Positions 8,037 to 19,384 of a DNA stretch of 64,000 nucleotides are shown in pieces (within the stretch, counting starts at the first letter, position 1; each line of letters opens with the position of its first letter). Source of the DNA: Pythium myriotylum. Its lineage: Eukaryota; Oomycota; Peronosporomycetes; Pythiales; Pythiaceae. The position numbers and the translations under genes were made by a program. The stretch spans positions 3,348,001 to 3,412,000 of the forward strand of contig JALJCQ010000001.1 of assembly GCA_023091665.1 (NCBI GenBank), read 5' to 3'. The notes under the pieces were generated by a model. That model was not told the DNA's origin. It did no database searches and saw nothing but the letters and a program-made list of their open reading frames with translations.

Positions 8037-10999
8037 TCACAGCTGCAGCTGCAGCTTATCGCCTTGCGTCTTGTAGTCCCAGCGGCGCTTGAGAAGGTCG
8101 GTGAGGCTCTGTTTCGTCATGCTCGCGAGCTTGCCGTCGCGGATGAAGCTACCGACGTTCTCAGGCGGCAGTGCAAAGAGGTTAGCGACCTCGTGGAGAA
8201 CGTCGAAGATGTCATCGATGGCGTCGTGGCGGTAGCCGCTGAAGATCTGGCGGTAGGCGTTCACGTCTCGCAGCAGCATGCACGCGCCGTCCGGGTCAAA
8301 GCGGAACTTCTGCAAGTGCTGCAGGTAGAGATCTTTAAAGATCGAGCAGAGTCCGATCAAGAACCGGTCGCGGTTCTCCGCCATCTGAAACACACAGGCC
8401 TCGTGAGAGAGTCGGATAACATATTGGCGAGAGCGAGAAGACCCACCAGCACTTGGGAGATGATCGCGACGAGCGGCTGCAGCACGTCGATGCACTTTTT
8501 GCACGCGCGCGAGCACGAGAGCGACATGTTGGCCTCGCTGCCGATGAAGTCGGCCTTGTCCTGCGTCGTCGCGAGAATCTGCGCCACCTGCTTCTCAACG
8601 ACCGCGAAGACCTGCTGGAGACCCGAGGCGATCGCACGTTCGAGTTCCTCCGAACACTTGCGCTTGGTCTCGTAGCAGATCCTACGTTGATTAAAAGCGT
8701 GAGGAATGCCTAGCGAGAGAGAGAGAGAGAGAGAGAGAGAAAGCAAAAGCGAAGCAACTCACGTGAGCTGCGTGGGCCAGTCGGCGAGCTTTGGCGAGAT
8801 GAGCGTCTCGAACTGCTCCTCGACATAGTCGATGCGCTTGAGCACATGCTGTCAGAAAGGGCGCCCCACGTGAGCCAAATGTCTCGATCCACAAAAAGGA
8901 CACGGAGCTCTTCACCTCGAGCACCGAGAAAAACCGAGTCGCCGTGTTTGATGAGACCAAGGGCTCCTGGAGCAGGTCGGTCGTCATGGCTACAACTTTC
9001 TGCAGACATGACCACGATGAGTACAAAGCTGCTTCTTCCGCATCAGCCAGACGAGTCAGCCAGTCACTCACTGCCAAATATTTTTCGAGGAACGCGGCGA
9101 GGAATGACGAGAAGAGTTTTGTGATGAGCTCGCCACGCGTCTCGTTGTCCTTGAGGATGATATCGCATCGGTCGAGCGCGTCTTTCATGCGGCTCGAATA
9201 CTGCGTCGCGACGATTTCATCCTCTGCGATCGCCAGCAGCGTCTCGTAATAAATCAGCACAGCCGATTCGGTCGTTACTGCAGCTGGTGGTGGTGCCACG
9301 AAGTCTTTCTCTAGGTTCGAAGATGAAGGCGTGGGAGGTGCGTTGACGTTTGTCGTGGACGTCGACGGAAGCGAGGTCGATGAAGACCCGGTAGAAGCAG
9401 CTTTGTCTCCGGTCTTGTCGCTCTTGGTCGCTTTCGCCTTCTGCTTGATCGGCACGACGGGCACCGGGAACTTGATTTGTGTGAAGAGCTCTTCGAATTG
9501 GGATTGTACGAGCTCGAGTTCTGTGCGGGAATACTTCTGGCGATGGCTGCCGAAGAGCGAGTGGAGCTGCAGGGCAAGAAAGGCGTGCATCCGCTCACGG
9601 TCTCCGATTTGAGACGCTGGATCTGGCGTTGCCGCGAGATCCGTGGCTTCTTTAAGCGGACTGAATGTTATGGCGGCTGTGGGCACCGGCGAGACTCGAG
9701 CTGGACCCACTGAGTCCACGGCTGTGGAGGGAATTTCGATCGTCTCAATCTGCCCGGCTAAGTCACAGGTTCTCTCGTACGCCGCGCATAGCAGTCTCAC
9801 GTACTCTGAATTGGCACTGGAGGAAGGCGACGACGACTTTCCGCTCAAGAATTGGTCCAGAAACGAAAAGATCCCGAACGCCGGGTCGTTGAAGAGCCTC
9901 TCGACCAACAGCTCGCGGATCGACGTGCACGACTCCGGTGGGAAGACGTTGCTGACGACGGCGAACTGGTCCTTGCAGATTGCGCGGATCTTGGCGTAGA
10001 GCGACTCGAGGTCTTGGATCGGATTGAGCGAGTCGAGTTCGCTATTTGCTTCCAGGTTCTTGGCGAGCCGGTCCTTCATGACGTTCCACACGTACCGGTC
10101 GGCGACTTTTTCCTTGTCGTTGTACTCGATGAGCGACTCGGCGCACTTGCGCATGGCCTTGAAGTTGTCTCGCTCTTGCGCGTCGCTAAACTCGGTGAGC
10201 AGGTCGTTCTCGATGGTCTGGCTCAGGCGTTCGATCTCGTTCACGGCCGTGGCGATCACAGGCGACGAGAGCTCCGAGGAGAAGACGAGCATCTTCTTGA
10301 TCACGCGCGAGGCCTCGTGGAGCTGGGTTTTATCCTGCAGCGTGTTGAAGAGCCGGTTGCTCGACCGTGAGAGCTTGCTGCTCGGGTCGTTGAGCGCCAG
10401 CAGCGCCTCCATCACCTCGTCCGTGTCGAGCACGCGCGCGCGCTCCTGGTCGAGCGACGCGAGCTTGTCGCCGATCACGACGGCCGTGGAGCTCACCTTG
10501 GTGAAGCGCTCTTCGAGGTCCTCCATCTGCGCGCAGATTTGCTACCACCAATACAGTACAGTCAGCGCTACCTTTTCTCCTTGAGGTCGACGAGTGCTCT
10601 CTCTCTCTCTCTCTCTCTCTCTCGCACCGTGAGAAGCTGCTCGGGGCGCTGGAGCCCGTCGTGGAACTTGGCGGCGACCCGCTGGTTCTCCTTCTCGAGC
10701 GCGAGGATGCGCTCCGAGACGCCCTGGCGGTGGAGCCGCAGCCGCTCGACCGCGTCGGCCAGCACGCCGTGGAGCTCGGTCATGGCTTTGGTCTGCTGCG
10801 AGAACGAGGCGACGCGCGCCGACGACGGCGAGAGCGTCGCGACGAGCGTGCCCGACGAGCGCCGTCGCGGCGGCGGCGGCGGCGGCGCCCACGTGCTCGC
10901 GAGCAGCTGGTCGACCATGCGCTCGGCGTCGTAGGGCGCTGAGCCGGGCGCGCCCCAGGCGCTGAGCAGCGCCTCGAGCTGCTCGCTACGTCGCTCCAT
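8037..10999 (-). CDS. SEC10: Exocyst complex component Sec10 (EXOC5)
   Basis: Six exons on the minus strand: 10999-10628, 10541-9072, 8999-8916, 8848-8763, 8681-8447 and 8384-8037, giving about 864 residues with consistent phases. Introns are 86, 72, 67, 81 and 62 nt. The body matches Sec10: EDLEERFTKVSSTAVVIGDKL, then YVWNVMKDRLAKNL, FNDPAFGIFSFLDQFL, and a C-terminal FRFDPDGACMLLRDVNAYRQIF. Sec10 links exocyst subcomplexes that tether secretory vesicles to the plasma membrane, relevant to hyphal tip growth. The N-terminal exon carries a Pro-rich segment and a coiled coil. The 72-nt second intron has no stop and stays in frame, so it could be read through; canonical GTGAGT and TGCAG ends favour splicing. 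The last donor could instead be 6 nt upstream. Introns 1 and 4 carry complementary dinucleotide runs. Confidence 0.88.
8715..8740. repeat. (GA)13 microsatellite in Sec10 intron 4
   Basis: A perfect run of 13 GA units on the + strand lies inside the 81-nt fourth intron (8682-8762). In the transcript it reads as (UC)13 ahead of the acceptor and lengthens the polypyrimidine tract. Confidence 0.9.
10597..10622. repeat. (CT)13 microsatellite in Sec10 intron 1
   Basis: A perfect run of 13 CT units on the + strand lies inside the 86-nt first intron (10542-10627), a few bases after the donor. In the transcript it reads as a (GA)13 tract, the exact complement of the tract in intron 4. Confidence 0.9.
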
Positions 11000-12384
11000 G
11001 TTGGAGAGATTGATTGCGACTTTTCAAGATCGCAGACTCAGTCATTCCTTTCCTCAGTCTCAGAGATGGATTCAGATTCCAGTGGGAAGTGGTTCCACGC
11101 GAAGGATGTATCCCCTGGCTTTAGCAACGTATAATCGGTTCTCGTGCGCGCGGCAGAACCGTTTTTTTTTTTTTCTCCTCGCGGAACGGTTCTCCACTCT
11201 TGCGGGGGCCGTGTCGACACTCGCAAAACACGAGCTCCCAGTCGCTGGATCGTCTGCACTGGCTTTCTTTGGCTGGGTGTGGCAAACGTGGCGACGGGGC
11301 AAAGACGGGCCAGCGACGCAATCGGCCGGCGGCCGCAGCTGCGCGAGAGAAGAGGCCGTCGGGCCCAGGCCAGTGGGTGCCACTGGCGTCAGTCTGTCTC
11401 ATGTGGCCGCGCCGTCCACCAAGGGGACGCTCGGCAAGAGTCCATTTCATCGGGCTGTCGCCGCGTGACCTAATGACCGTCCGGGCTTTTGCGTTCTCTC
11501 TCTTTTGTGTTTTTCGCAAAGTCGGTTCCACGACGAGAGCAATCGTGCGTGGCGTCAGCCCAAGAGTCGTGGGGGCGCGCTGATGCAGTGATGCATTCCT
11601 GCCGAGCCCGACAGGGGGGGGGGGGGGTACGCCAGAACGGTTCCGCCCCAATGCGCTAATCCAGTAGGTACTGTACAGTACCCGCGAGTCCCTTCCATTC
11701 TCCACGCCAGTGATTTGCCACCCTCTAAATTTTTCGAAGGCCGGGCAGAAAGGAAGAGGAGACGCTTCTCCCGAGAGAAAGCAGCCATGAGATCTGTGAA
11801 CCCACGCGTGTCAAAATGTCCTGAGAGGCCCCCGACTGGACCAACCCGAAAATGGATACCACGTGGGTCCCTGGCTGCCGTTGGTGTCCATGTATCTCGC
11901 CCGCTTGATGGATTCCTGCGCAAATTCGGAAGCGGAACCGTTCCACGCTCCAGCGCCTCTACTCAGAACGAAAAACTGGTTCCACGACCACTTTGGGCGA
12001 GATGCCGTCGTCATCTCCTCGGAAAAAGCTCGCCTGCTCTCCGTCGCCTTCAAGAAGCGCGCCGCGTGCCGGTGGAATGTTCTCTGGTTTCAGCGTTGGT
12101 GCCGCGCAACGTGTATCACTTCTCACAGGTTCTCCCAACGACCCGACGAAGTGGCTGTCACACCCGTCCAGCCGGCCTTCCCCCCATCCATACCCGCGTC
12201 AAGTCCGCTGTCGCCTCTTCGCGTGTCTCCCTCTCTTTTCTTATACACGTCCGCGAATCTTCGCCCAATCCCGACAATTTTTTTGTTCTCCTTCCCCCCT
12301 CCGCCCATCCATGGCGCCCTCCCTTTTTCCTCTTCTTCTCACTCGCCAAACGCACGCTTCCCAGAACACATTTCCCCCGACGCC
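11000..12384. other. Intergenic region between Sec10 and the FAD oxidase
   Basis: About 1.4 kb separate two divergent starts. I find no supportable gene. Visible features are a T13 run near 11162, a G12 run near 11617, a 16-bp perfect palindrome (GGTACTGTACAGTACC, 11667-11682) and long pyrimidine stretches after 12170 that probably belong to the oxidase leader. Open frames here have odd composition and no recognisable motif. Confidence 0.5.
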
Positions 12385-14157
12385 ATGGGATCCCTCCGTG
12401 GGATGCCGTCGCCCGTCGCGGCGACGCTGCACGAGCCCTCCGCCACCGCCGCCTACGGCGCCAAGCCGCGAGTCGCCGGCGCCGCCGTGCGCGCGCACCG
12501 CGTCGCCGAGCCGCTCGAGCCGCCCATGCCAACGAATCCAACGAACCCGACCAAGCGCTCGCTCGAGGTCGCGGCGCCCGAGCTCGAGACGCGCAGCGTG
12601 GCGTCGACGACGTCGTCGGCCGGCCCCGAGGGCGAGCTGCTGCCGCCGCTGACCAACGTGACGGCCTCGAAGCGCGCGCACCTCGTGGAGACGAGCCCGC
12701 CCGTCGAGATCAAGCGCGTGATCGTCTGCGGCGCCGGCATCGTCGGGCTCACGACCTGCTACTACCTCGCCAAGCTCGGCCACGAAGTGCTCTGCGTCGA
12801 GAAAGAGAGCTCGGTCGGCACGCAGGCCAGCCTCTGCAACGGCGCGTTCCTCGACCCGGCCATGTACTCGTCCTGGGCCGACATGGGCAACCTCAAGCGC
12901 GTCAAGGCCGCCGCGGCCACGGGCGGCGTCTCGCGCACGATCCTCGAAGTCTCGCGCTCGGGCGGCAGCGGCGGCGGCGCAGCAGCCGCAGACGCCAGCG
13001 CCGCGTCGGGCGAAACGGCGCCGCTCAAGCGCGCGCGCGCCACGCAGTCGATGACGAGATCGAGCGGCACGGGACGAGGATGGAGAGGACTCGGCAAACC
13101 CATGAAGCTCGAGTTCTCGGCGCTGCGCGACCCGACGTTCTGGAAATGGGGCTGGAAATTCTACCGCAACTCGAAGAACAAGGCCAAGGCCGACGCCAAC
13201 AGCCGCACGATCCGCGAGCTCGGCTTCTATAGCATGATCAAGCTTCGAGAACTGCAGATGCACGCCAAGAAAGGAGAGCTCGAGATGGACGAGACGGCCG
13301 AAGGCACCATCGAGGTCTTCCGCAACGGCGCCGAGCTCGACCATGTCTGGGAATCGGACCGCAAGCGACACTTGGAAGAGCTCGGCATGGACCTGCAGCC
13401 CATGGACGCCCAGTCGGCCGAAGAACTCGAGTCGGCGCTGCGCCCCGAAGTGTACGAGCCCGGCGCCATCCTCTCGGCCTACGGCACCAGCGGCGACGTC
13501 CACAAGATGTGCCAGGCGCTCTACAAGCTCTGCGTGCGCGAGGGCGTCATGTTCCGCTTCAACGCTGAAGTCATCGAGATTCTCCGCAACCGCACGCGCG
13601 TCATCGCGCTCCAGACACGGCGCGGTGCTCTCATCGAAGGCGACGAGTTCGTGCTCGCGATGGGCAACGCCACGGCGCCGATCGCGCGCCGCGCCGGGCT
13701 CCCGCTCAGTATTTATCCGGTCAAGGGCTACGTGATCTCGGTGCCCGTGAGCCGCCACTTCAAGCCGCTCTCGCACAACGTGTACGCCGGCGGACTCGCG
13801 CTCGTGTCGCCGCTCGGCCGTTGGCTCCGCATCTCGGGCGGCGTGGACTTTTCCAACCCAAACAAGAGGCAATCGAACCAGCCTCGCTTTGACTGGCTGC
13901 TCGACCAGGCCAAGACACTTTTCCCCGACGGATACCTCAACACCAAGGAGATGAAGACCCATGTGTGCTGGAGGCCCGTAACCCCCGACGACGTGCCGTT
14001 CATCGGGCGCACCCGTATCGAGAACCTGTTTGTGAACGCCGGCCACGGCTCCAAGGGCTGGACGCTTTCGTTCGGCGCCGCCGCGTTGCTGGCAGACCTC
14101 ATTAGCGGCCTGAGGCCGCAGCTCGACGTATCCAAGTTTGACCCACATCGCGTGTAA
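12385..14157 (+). CDS. DadA-like FAD-dependent amino-acid dehydrogenase/oxidase
   Basis: An intronless 590-residue protein. The ATG at 12385 has a good context (GACGCCATGG). After about 110 polar residues comes the Rossmann FAD motif GAGIVGLTTCYYLAKLGHEV at about 114-133. The DAO-fold C-terminus is CWRPVTPDDVPFIG, then NAGHGSKGWTLSFGAAALLADL. Both are typical of the D-amino-acid dehydrogenase (DadA) branch of FAD-dependent oxidoreductases, which oxidise amino acids to keto acids. An Ala/Gly/Ser-rich insert of about 60 residues (about 175-235) interrupts the family core, and the protein is much longer than bacterial DadA (about 430). The substrate is not readable from sequence. The N-terminus may be a targeting segment but is not a clear signal peptide. 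Very GC-rich third positions produce long antisense frames. Confidence 0.82.
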   Translation: MGSLRGMPSPVAATLHEPSATAAYGAKPRVAGAAVRAHRVAEPLEPPMPTNPTNPTKRSLEVAAPELETRSVASTTSSAGPEGELLPPLTNVTASKRAHLVETSPPVEIKRVIVCGAGIVGLTTCYYLAKLGHEVLCVEKESSVGTQASLCNGAFLDPAMYSSWADMGNLKRVKAAAATGGVSRTILEVSRSGGSGGGAAAADASAASGETAPLKRARATQSMTRSSGTGRGWRGLGKPMKLEFSALRDPTFWKWGWKFYRNSKNKAKADANSRTIRELGFYSMIKLRELQMHAKKGELEMDETAEGTIEVFRNGAELDHVWESDRKRHLEELGMDLQPMDAQSAEELESALRPEVYEPGAILSAYGTSGDVHKMCQALYKLCVREGVMFRFNAEVIEILRNRTRVIALQTRRGALIEGDEFVLAMGNATAPIARRAGLPLSIYPVKGYVISVPVSRHFKPLSHNVYAGGLALVSPLGRWLRISGGVDFSNPNKRQSNQPRFDWLLDQAKTLFPDGYLNTKEMKTHVCWRPVTPDDVPFIGRTRIENLFVNAGHGSKGWTLSFGAAALLADLISGLRPQLDVSKFDPHRV

Positions 14158-14573
14158 GTAAAATATGATAGATGACCAAGACGAGCCAGGCATTTCCCGC
14201 CTCCTCTCCACCGCGGTCCATGGACTCGCAAACGAGTCTGATAGAGAAAGAGAGAGTCGGAGAGAGGGGGTGGGCCTGGTCTCCATACACAAGAAAAGAC
14301 CCGACGCGTATAGCGGCTGCGGAGACGATCGACGAGAATACATCAGTATGAACGTAGATGAACACACACACACAAAAAAGCAAGAAACCAAGCGGCCGGC
14401 GCCGGAGATTCCCCCTACGGCGTAGAGTAGAGACATTAGACCAAGCGAGTGGAGTGGCGCCGACGCACGTAGAGAAACCAGAAAGAGTAGACGATGTGAT
14501 TGTAGTTTGGAAGGGTGCTTAATCAGGATAATTTAGTTTGCAGCATAGCGTGCCGTGGAGGAAAAACAGCTTT
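14158..14573. other. Convergent 3' region between the FAD oxidase and kinesin genes
   Basis: These 416 bp lie between two stop codons of converging genes and are presumably two 3' UTRs. There is a purine-rich GA stretch near 14240-14275 and an ACACAC run near 14360. I see no gene. Confidence 0.5.
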
Positions 14574-17500
14574 CTACAGTTGGAACCAAGCCTGCTCGTG
14601 CTCGAGATCCTCCGGCGTGAGCGAGATCCAACCATTTGAGACGAGCGGCATGATCAGCTTGTCGAAGTACTCCGAGTCGGTGGGTCGGTGGAAAAACCAC
14701 TCGGCACACGCGTGGCATTGGTCGAGACTCAGGAACGGATTGCTCGGGTCTTCGTCGTGACTGGACAGAGGCACACTCTGCTCCGCCTCGATCCGGGCTT
14801 TCAGGCGAGAATGGAGCCGTTGTGCTGCAAGAGTTACGAGCTGCTGGGCCAGTTTTCCGAGGAATTCTTGTTGAACACGAAGGGAGTAGGCCTTGAGTTC
14901 TGGCTCGCTGATCGGGGCTCGATTCTCAATGCACAAAACTTCTTCCAGTGACAATACCCGACGCCGAAGCTGCGATATCCGTTGCTGGCGTCTATAGCGT
15001 TGATCAATGTAATGCCTCGTCTCGGACATGAGCTGGCAAACTGGCGAGTAGTCCAAAAGATCTTCAACTTCATCTCGAGCGTTCAGAGTCGAGCCAAACT
15101 CATCCTCGGCGATTTGTCTTAATTCCTAGCAATAGTCCATCGAGCTGATAGTCAGACCACCTGCAGCCAGGCAGCACATTAAGAAACTGATAACGCACCT
15201 CATAAAGGCTCATCGCCCTCGCAGCGGTTTTCTCGGACGGTCCAGTGGCGACGTCATCATCAAACGTGAAAATTCTTAGAGGTCGTACCGTCTGATGACA
15301 AGGTGACGACAACCAGTGTCGAGACATGGTCCCACGTGGAGACGGGAGCGGAGACCGCTGGTTGTCTCCGATAGCTCGCGGAGATCGGACCGAAACGAAG
15401 TCGAGCGGCGGCTTTAAGGACGCCCGCGATGTGCAGGCTGGGTCGTCGATCTCGTCCTGATTCTTCAGATCTGTATCAGATAGTGACGAGCGCACTGATA
15501 CAGGTAACAGCGCCGGTAACGCGGTATCCGGGGCCCAAATCGGCCCATCATGGAAGCACTCGTTGTCGTCGCCATAGGTGTGTTGCGCGGGGACGAAATT
15601 TCCGGATGCTTGCGCGGTTCTCGTTGTGACATCATGATGGAAATTATCATCCTCATCAACGGGATTACACACGAAAGCGAATGGCCCAGGTTCCCCAGCC
15701 TCAAGTTGGTTCTCAGAACGTTCACTTGAGTCCTTGGGCTTTTCTTCCTCTTGTATTTCTGGTGTGAGCGATCTTCTGGTCTTGTCCGACTGGAAGATGG
15801 TGTTATCATATGTCGAAATCGGACGTGAGCACTCGTAGTGATCGGTCAAAACAGCAGCTTCCAGCTTGAAATCTTGTTCAATTTCAAATGGGAATTGATC
15901 CATCTTGCTGGATTCGTTCTCGCTCAATGTGTGCTTCGACAATCCGCCAGTCAAAGTTAACTTTGCGGAGTGGTCGTTCGAGGGAGTTGAAATTGAATCC
16001 TCTTCCTTCGGGATGCTGAGCTCGATAGATTCGTTACAGTCATCTTGAACGCATCCTGCTGTGACCGATTCGCTTAGTGTCGAGAAGGTGGCATGTTGGA
16101 AGTCTGTGGGGCAAACGTTTCTGGAAGAAGAGGGTAGAGATGTAAGAGGTAACGAATCTGGTTCTCTGTGAGTCAGTGGTTGAGTTGCCAACACCTCGGA
16201 GGATGAATCAAACTGAACACCAGCATCTACGCAACAAATAGGGGCACACCAAGTCGACACGTCGCACATCATAGTGATTGGATCGATGCCAGTGAATGTC
16301 TCCGCGTCATTACGCGTTCTCGTAACTGCGAGGGCAGCCTCTACACAAAGCACGCCAATTGGATTTGCTACACCCAACGCTTGATTCTCGTCGACTGTAG
16401 TTGCCATGGCTGCAGACGTCATAGCTTGGATATGTGTTGCTCCCTCAACAATTTCGGTTGCCTCAGTGCAGGTCTCCACATCATTCAACATCGTCATTTC
16501 CGAACGAGTCACGAGGCTATTTGCACTGGTTGGGGCCACATCAATGGGTAGCAAAGACTCGAACTGGGTGGCCACATGAACACCTGACTTGGCGTCGGTA
16601 TACGTCTCCACTTCTACGAGCTTAGGCGCGTCAGGCTGAGTCGCAGAGTCAACGGCAACACAAAAGTCAGTGCTGACCTCAACTTCCACAAAAACTGCTA
16701 CCTCCGATTGGATCGCAGTGTCCACGGAGTCAATTATATTGGTATTGACGCCCGCTTCCACTGATACCGGTACGTCGAGTTGAGTGCACGCGTCCACCGT
16801 AGCTCTCGCATTGGTGATAAGTCTCACGTCCTCCGCCACAAATTCGTGCGGATCCGTTCCAGCATCTACCTTGCAGTCAACAGATTGCGGCTCAGTTGAC
16901 TGATCAACACACTCCATAGCAGGCCAACTCTCTGGCGGTAGCTGTATATCGCTCAACTGCAGTCGAGTCGGATAGATCTGAACAGCCGAGTCCACCAAGA
17001 CACCGCGCAAATCGGAACTGTCTGTCCACGCTTCCGCTGATAAATCACGGTCTGTCATGACTTCCGCTTCAACATGAGAAGGTTTCCAGTCTGTCTGGAT
17101 TGAAACTTCAAAAAATCTCTTCGGGGTCAAGATGACTTCATCAATGACTTCAGTTGACGTTGACTTGTCCACGAATTTGTCATCTTGTTCCCTAGTACTT
17201 TCACCCTCGAATTGAGTATGAGCATCAATCTGAGGAAAGATGGTGATCTCTGTGGTCATCTCAACGTCTCTTCGGCTGTCAACTTTTCGCTGCTTTCTCA
17301 ACGACCTTTCATGCTCATTAGCTGCGATTTCTTCATCTCGCTTTCGAGCAGATTGTTCAAGCTCCTCGATTTGGCATGTGAGGCGTCTGACTTCTTCCTG
17401 GAGACAGCTGATTTCAAGGCTTCTCGGGCTCAGTGGTACCTCCACGATAGCTTCTGCACGAATAACGCATTTCTCGGCCTTGTTCTGGATATTTCTCGCT

Positions 17501-18766
17501 CGGTTCGCGAATTGGAGAGTAATTAAAGTCTCATCTGCATTCGAGTCTAAAGGAGACACACACGCTCTGCATGTTTGACTCAATCGCTTGTTCAACAACG
17601 TCAGGGCATTCCAATTGCGTACTTACATGAACAAAGTTCTCGCATTTCCTCCTAGACCGTCCCGTAGCAACCTCGTCAGTTTGGAAGATCGATACGGAAT
17701 GTGGGCATCAGGTGAAGACGGGCGAGAGGCGGAGTCCTGGTTGCTTCGACGTTGCATTTTCTTCTCATCTGCCAACGCGTTTATGACATTTCCCAGAGCA
17801 CTGAGCCCCACTACGATAACAACACATCACATCAGTAAGTACGCATCGTAAACTGTGCATCACGAGGTACGCACTATTGATTTGGATGCTTTCTCGCTTC
17901 CGCACACCCTCAACTTGAGTCTTCTTGATCCTCTCACTACCCGCGAGATCCACAAAGGTGACCTTGGACTTCTTTGTTTCACTCAGGAACTTGCGAGTTA
18001 CTTCCATCGTGTACACGGCGTGGGAGCGACTGGACTCATCGTTGAGGGCGTTCACTCCGACTGTTTGGCGAGCTCGGCCAGAGTTGAGAACTTCTAGTGC
18101 ACGCGACAGAGTCTCAACCTGCACCGAGCGGACATTCTCGACCCATACATTATGTGAATCGTCTCGGATAGTCAACGTCTTATTGACCCGATCATCGAGC
18201 AAGTCGCGGATGGTGTCGCAATAGATCTCAACGAAGGTCACACGAATGTCTCTGATACTGGGCTCTTTCTTGAGGTTCACGAACAGGTCGTTGAGAAACC
18301 GAGGCATGAGACCGTCCTCCGCTGAGCCTCGGAAGCTCTTGACTTCAGGTACTACGATGGTTGGAGCAGGTAGCGACGAGGCTCGCTCACGGCCAGGCGA
18401 CGTGGTGGGTGTCGTGTTGAAGACGGTCGCCTTGTTGCCCATAGTGTAAGTTTTGCCTGAGCCCGTCTGCCCGTACGCCATGACCGTCACATTGAACCCG
18501 TCCAAGAACTGTGCCATGAGCGGCTGCAATGCGTTCGCGTAGAGGTCTTCCTGGGTCGCCTCTGGGCCGAAGACATGGTCGAACGTGAAGGTCTTGGCCT
18601 GCTCTTCGTGGTGAAAGGCCACAGCGTTGGGCGCATGCGCGTGCGGTACGACGCACGGCGGGCGAGTGGCGTCCTTCGGGATCTTGGCATCGGGCGGACG
18701 CACGCGCACGGCCACGCGGATGCGAGAGCTGGCGGCGGCGCTGTTGAGAGACCCACGGCGCTGCAT
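14574..18766 (-). CDS. Kinesin-4-type motor protein with a Ser/Thr-rich repeat tail
   Basis: Four exons: 18766-17875, 17810-17627, 17566-15199 and 15125-14574 (introns of 64, 60 and 73 nt; phases 1, 2 and 0) encode about 1,331 residues. The motor spans about residues 15-385. It has P-loop GQTGSGKT (about 102), switch [13 protein letters not shown], switch [15 protein letters not shown], then [15 protein letters not shown], and after splicing [17 protein letters not shown] and [11 protein letters not shown]. The last two resemble kinesin-4/KIF21. A short coiled coil follows. Residues about 510-740 are a degenerate tandem array of a roughly 20-residue acidic unit (VD.ATQ....V..E..T.TD). The C-terminal 184 residues are helical and not recognised. 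The motor is plus-end type by family; cargo is unknown. It diverges from the second kinesin at 19385, which shares the ACxSP intron position. Confidence 0.85.
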
Positions 18767-19384
18767 CTTGGAGCGGCGAGGCGAGCGGGAGGAGATCGAG
18801 TGCGGGACTATATTTGCAGCGGCACGCCATCCTTCATCCGATAGAACATGCGCACGTCGCGTACGGCTGGCGCGAGGAATCTGTCACGTCGCATGGACTA
18901 AGATTGGAGTCTCCATGCTCCAACGGGCGTCATCGCATCCTTGCGAGGAGATCCATTTTCATCGATTGTGAGGCATGATACCCGCATTGTCGGGTGGAGC
19001 AGTATTCTACATGAGAGGTTCTTTGTTGAACCTCTGTTATAGAATCTGGTTAGTGGTTAACACAGGCGTTCCGGCTGGGTGGTCGACGCAAAAGAAAGGT
19101 CTCAGAGCATTCTGATTTCAGTTCCAGTAACGATTGGTCAATATATTCAACGTATATAACCAATCCAAAATCTATGCGGAGGAAATTTAAGCGAACCATC
19201 GCTCTCTTAGTGATTTTAACGCACGTGCATTGGCTAAAACCACAACAGTTGAACTCAGAGTGATGGTCGTCCTGCCCGGCTTTTGCCGTGCAAAGGGGAT
19301 GCGTGGCCAAAAAGGAAACCAAGCCGCGGCAGCGTCGGCCCAAGTGCAACCAAGGAGGCTGTATATGCGCGTGGCGAGCGCACG
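18767..19384. promoter_or_regulatory. Shared divergent promoter of the two kinesin genes
   Basis: Only 618 bp separate the two kinesin ATGs, so both promoters and leaders lie here. The centre (about 19080-19200) is AT-richer than its flanks. The arrangement suggests co-expression, for example during division. I could not assign specific elements. Confidence 0.5.

Noticed and set aside
11863..12384. A 174-codon upstream extension of the FAD oxidase frame
   Set aside because: It is pyrimidine-rich and Ser/Pro-biased with no family similarity. The ATG at 12385 has a better context, so it is more likely the leader.
12241..14436. A 731-codon antisense frame spanning the whole FAD oxidase
   Set aside because: Its composition (Arg/Ala/Val/Leu/Gly/His-rich) is what a GC-rich third-position gene yields on the other strand. 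It has no recognisable domain, while the + strand has clear FAD motifs.
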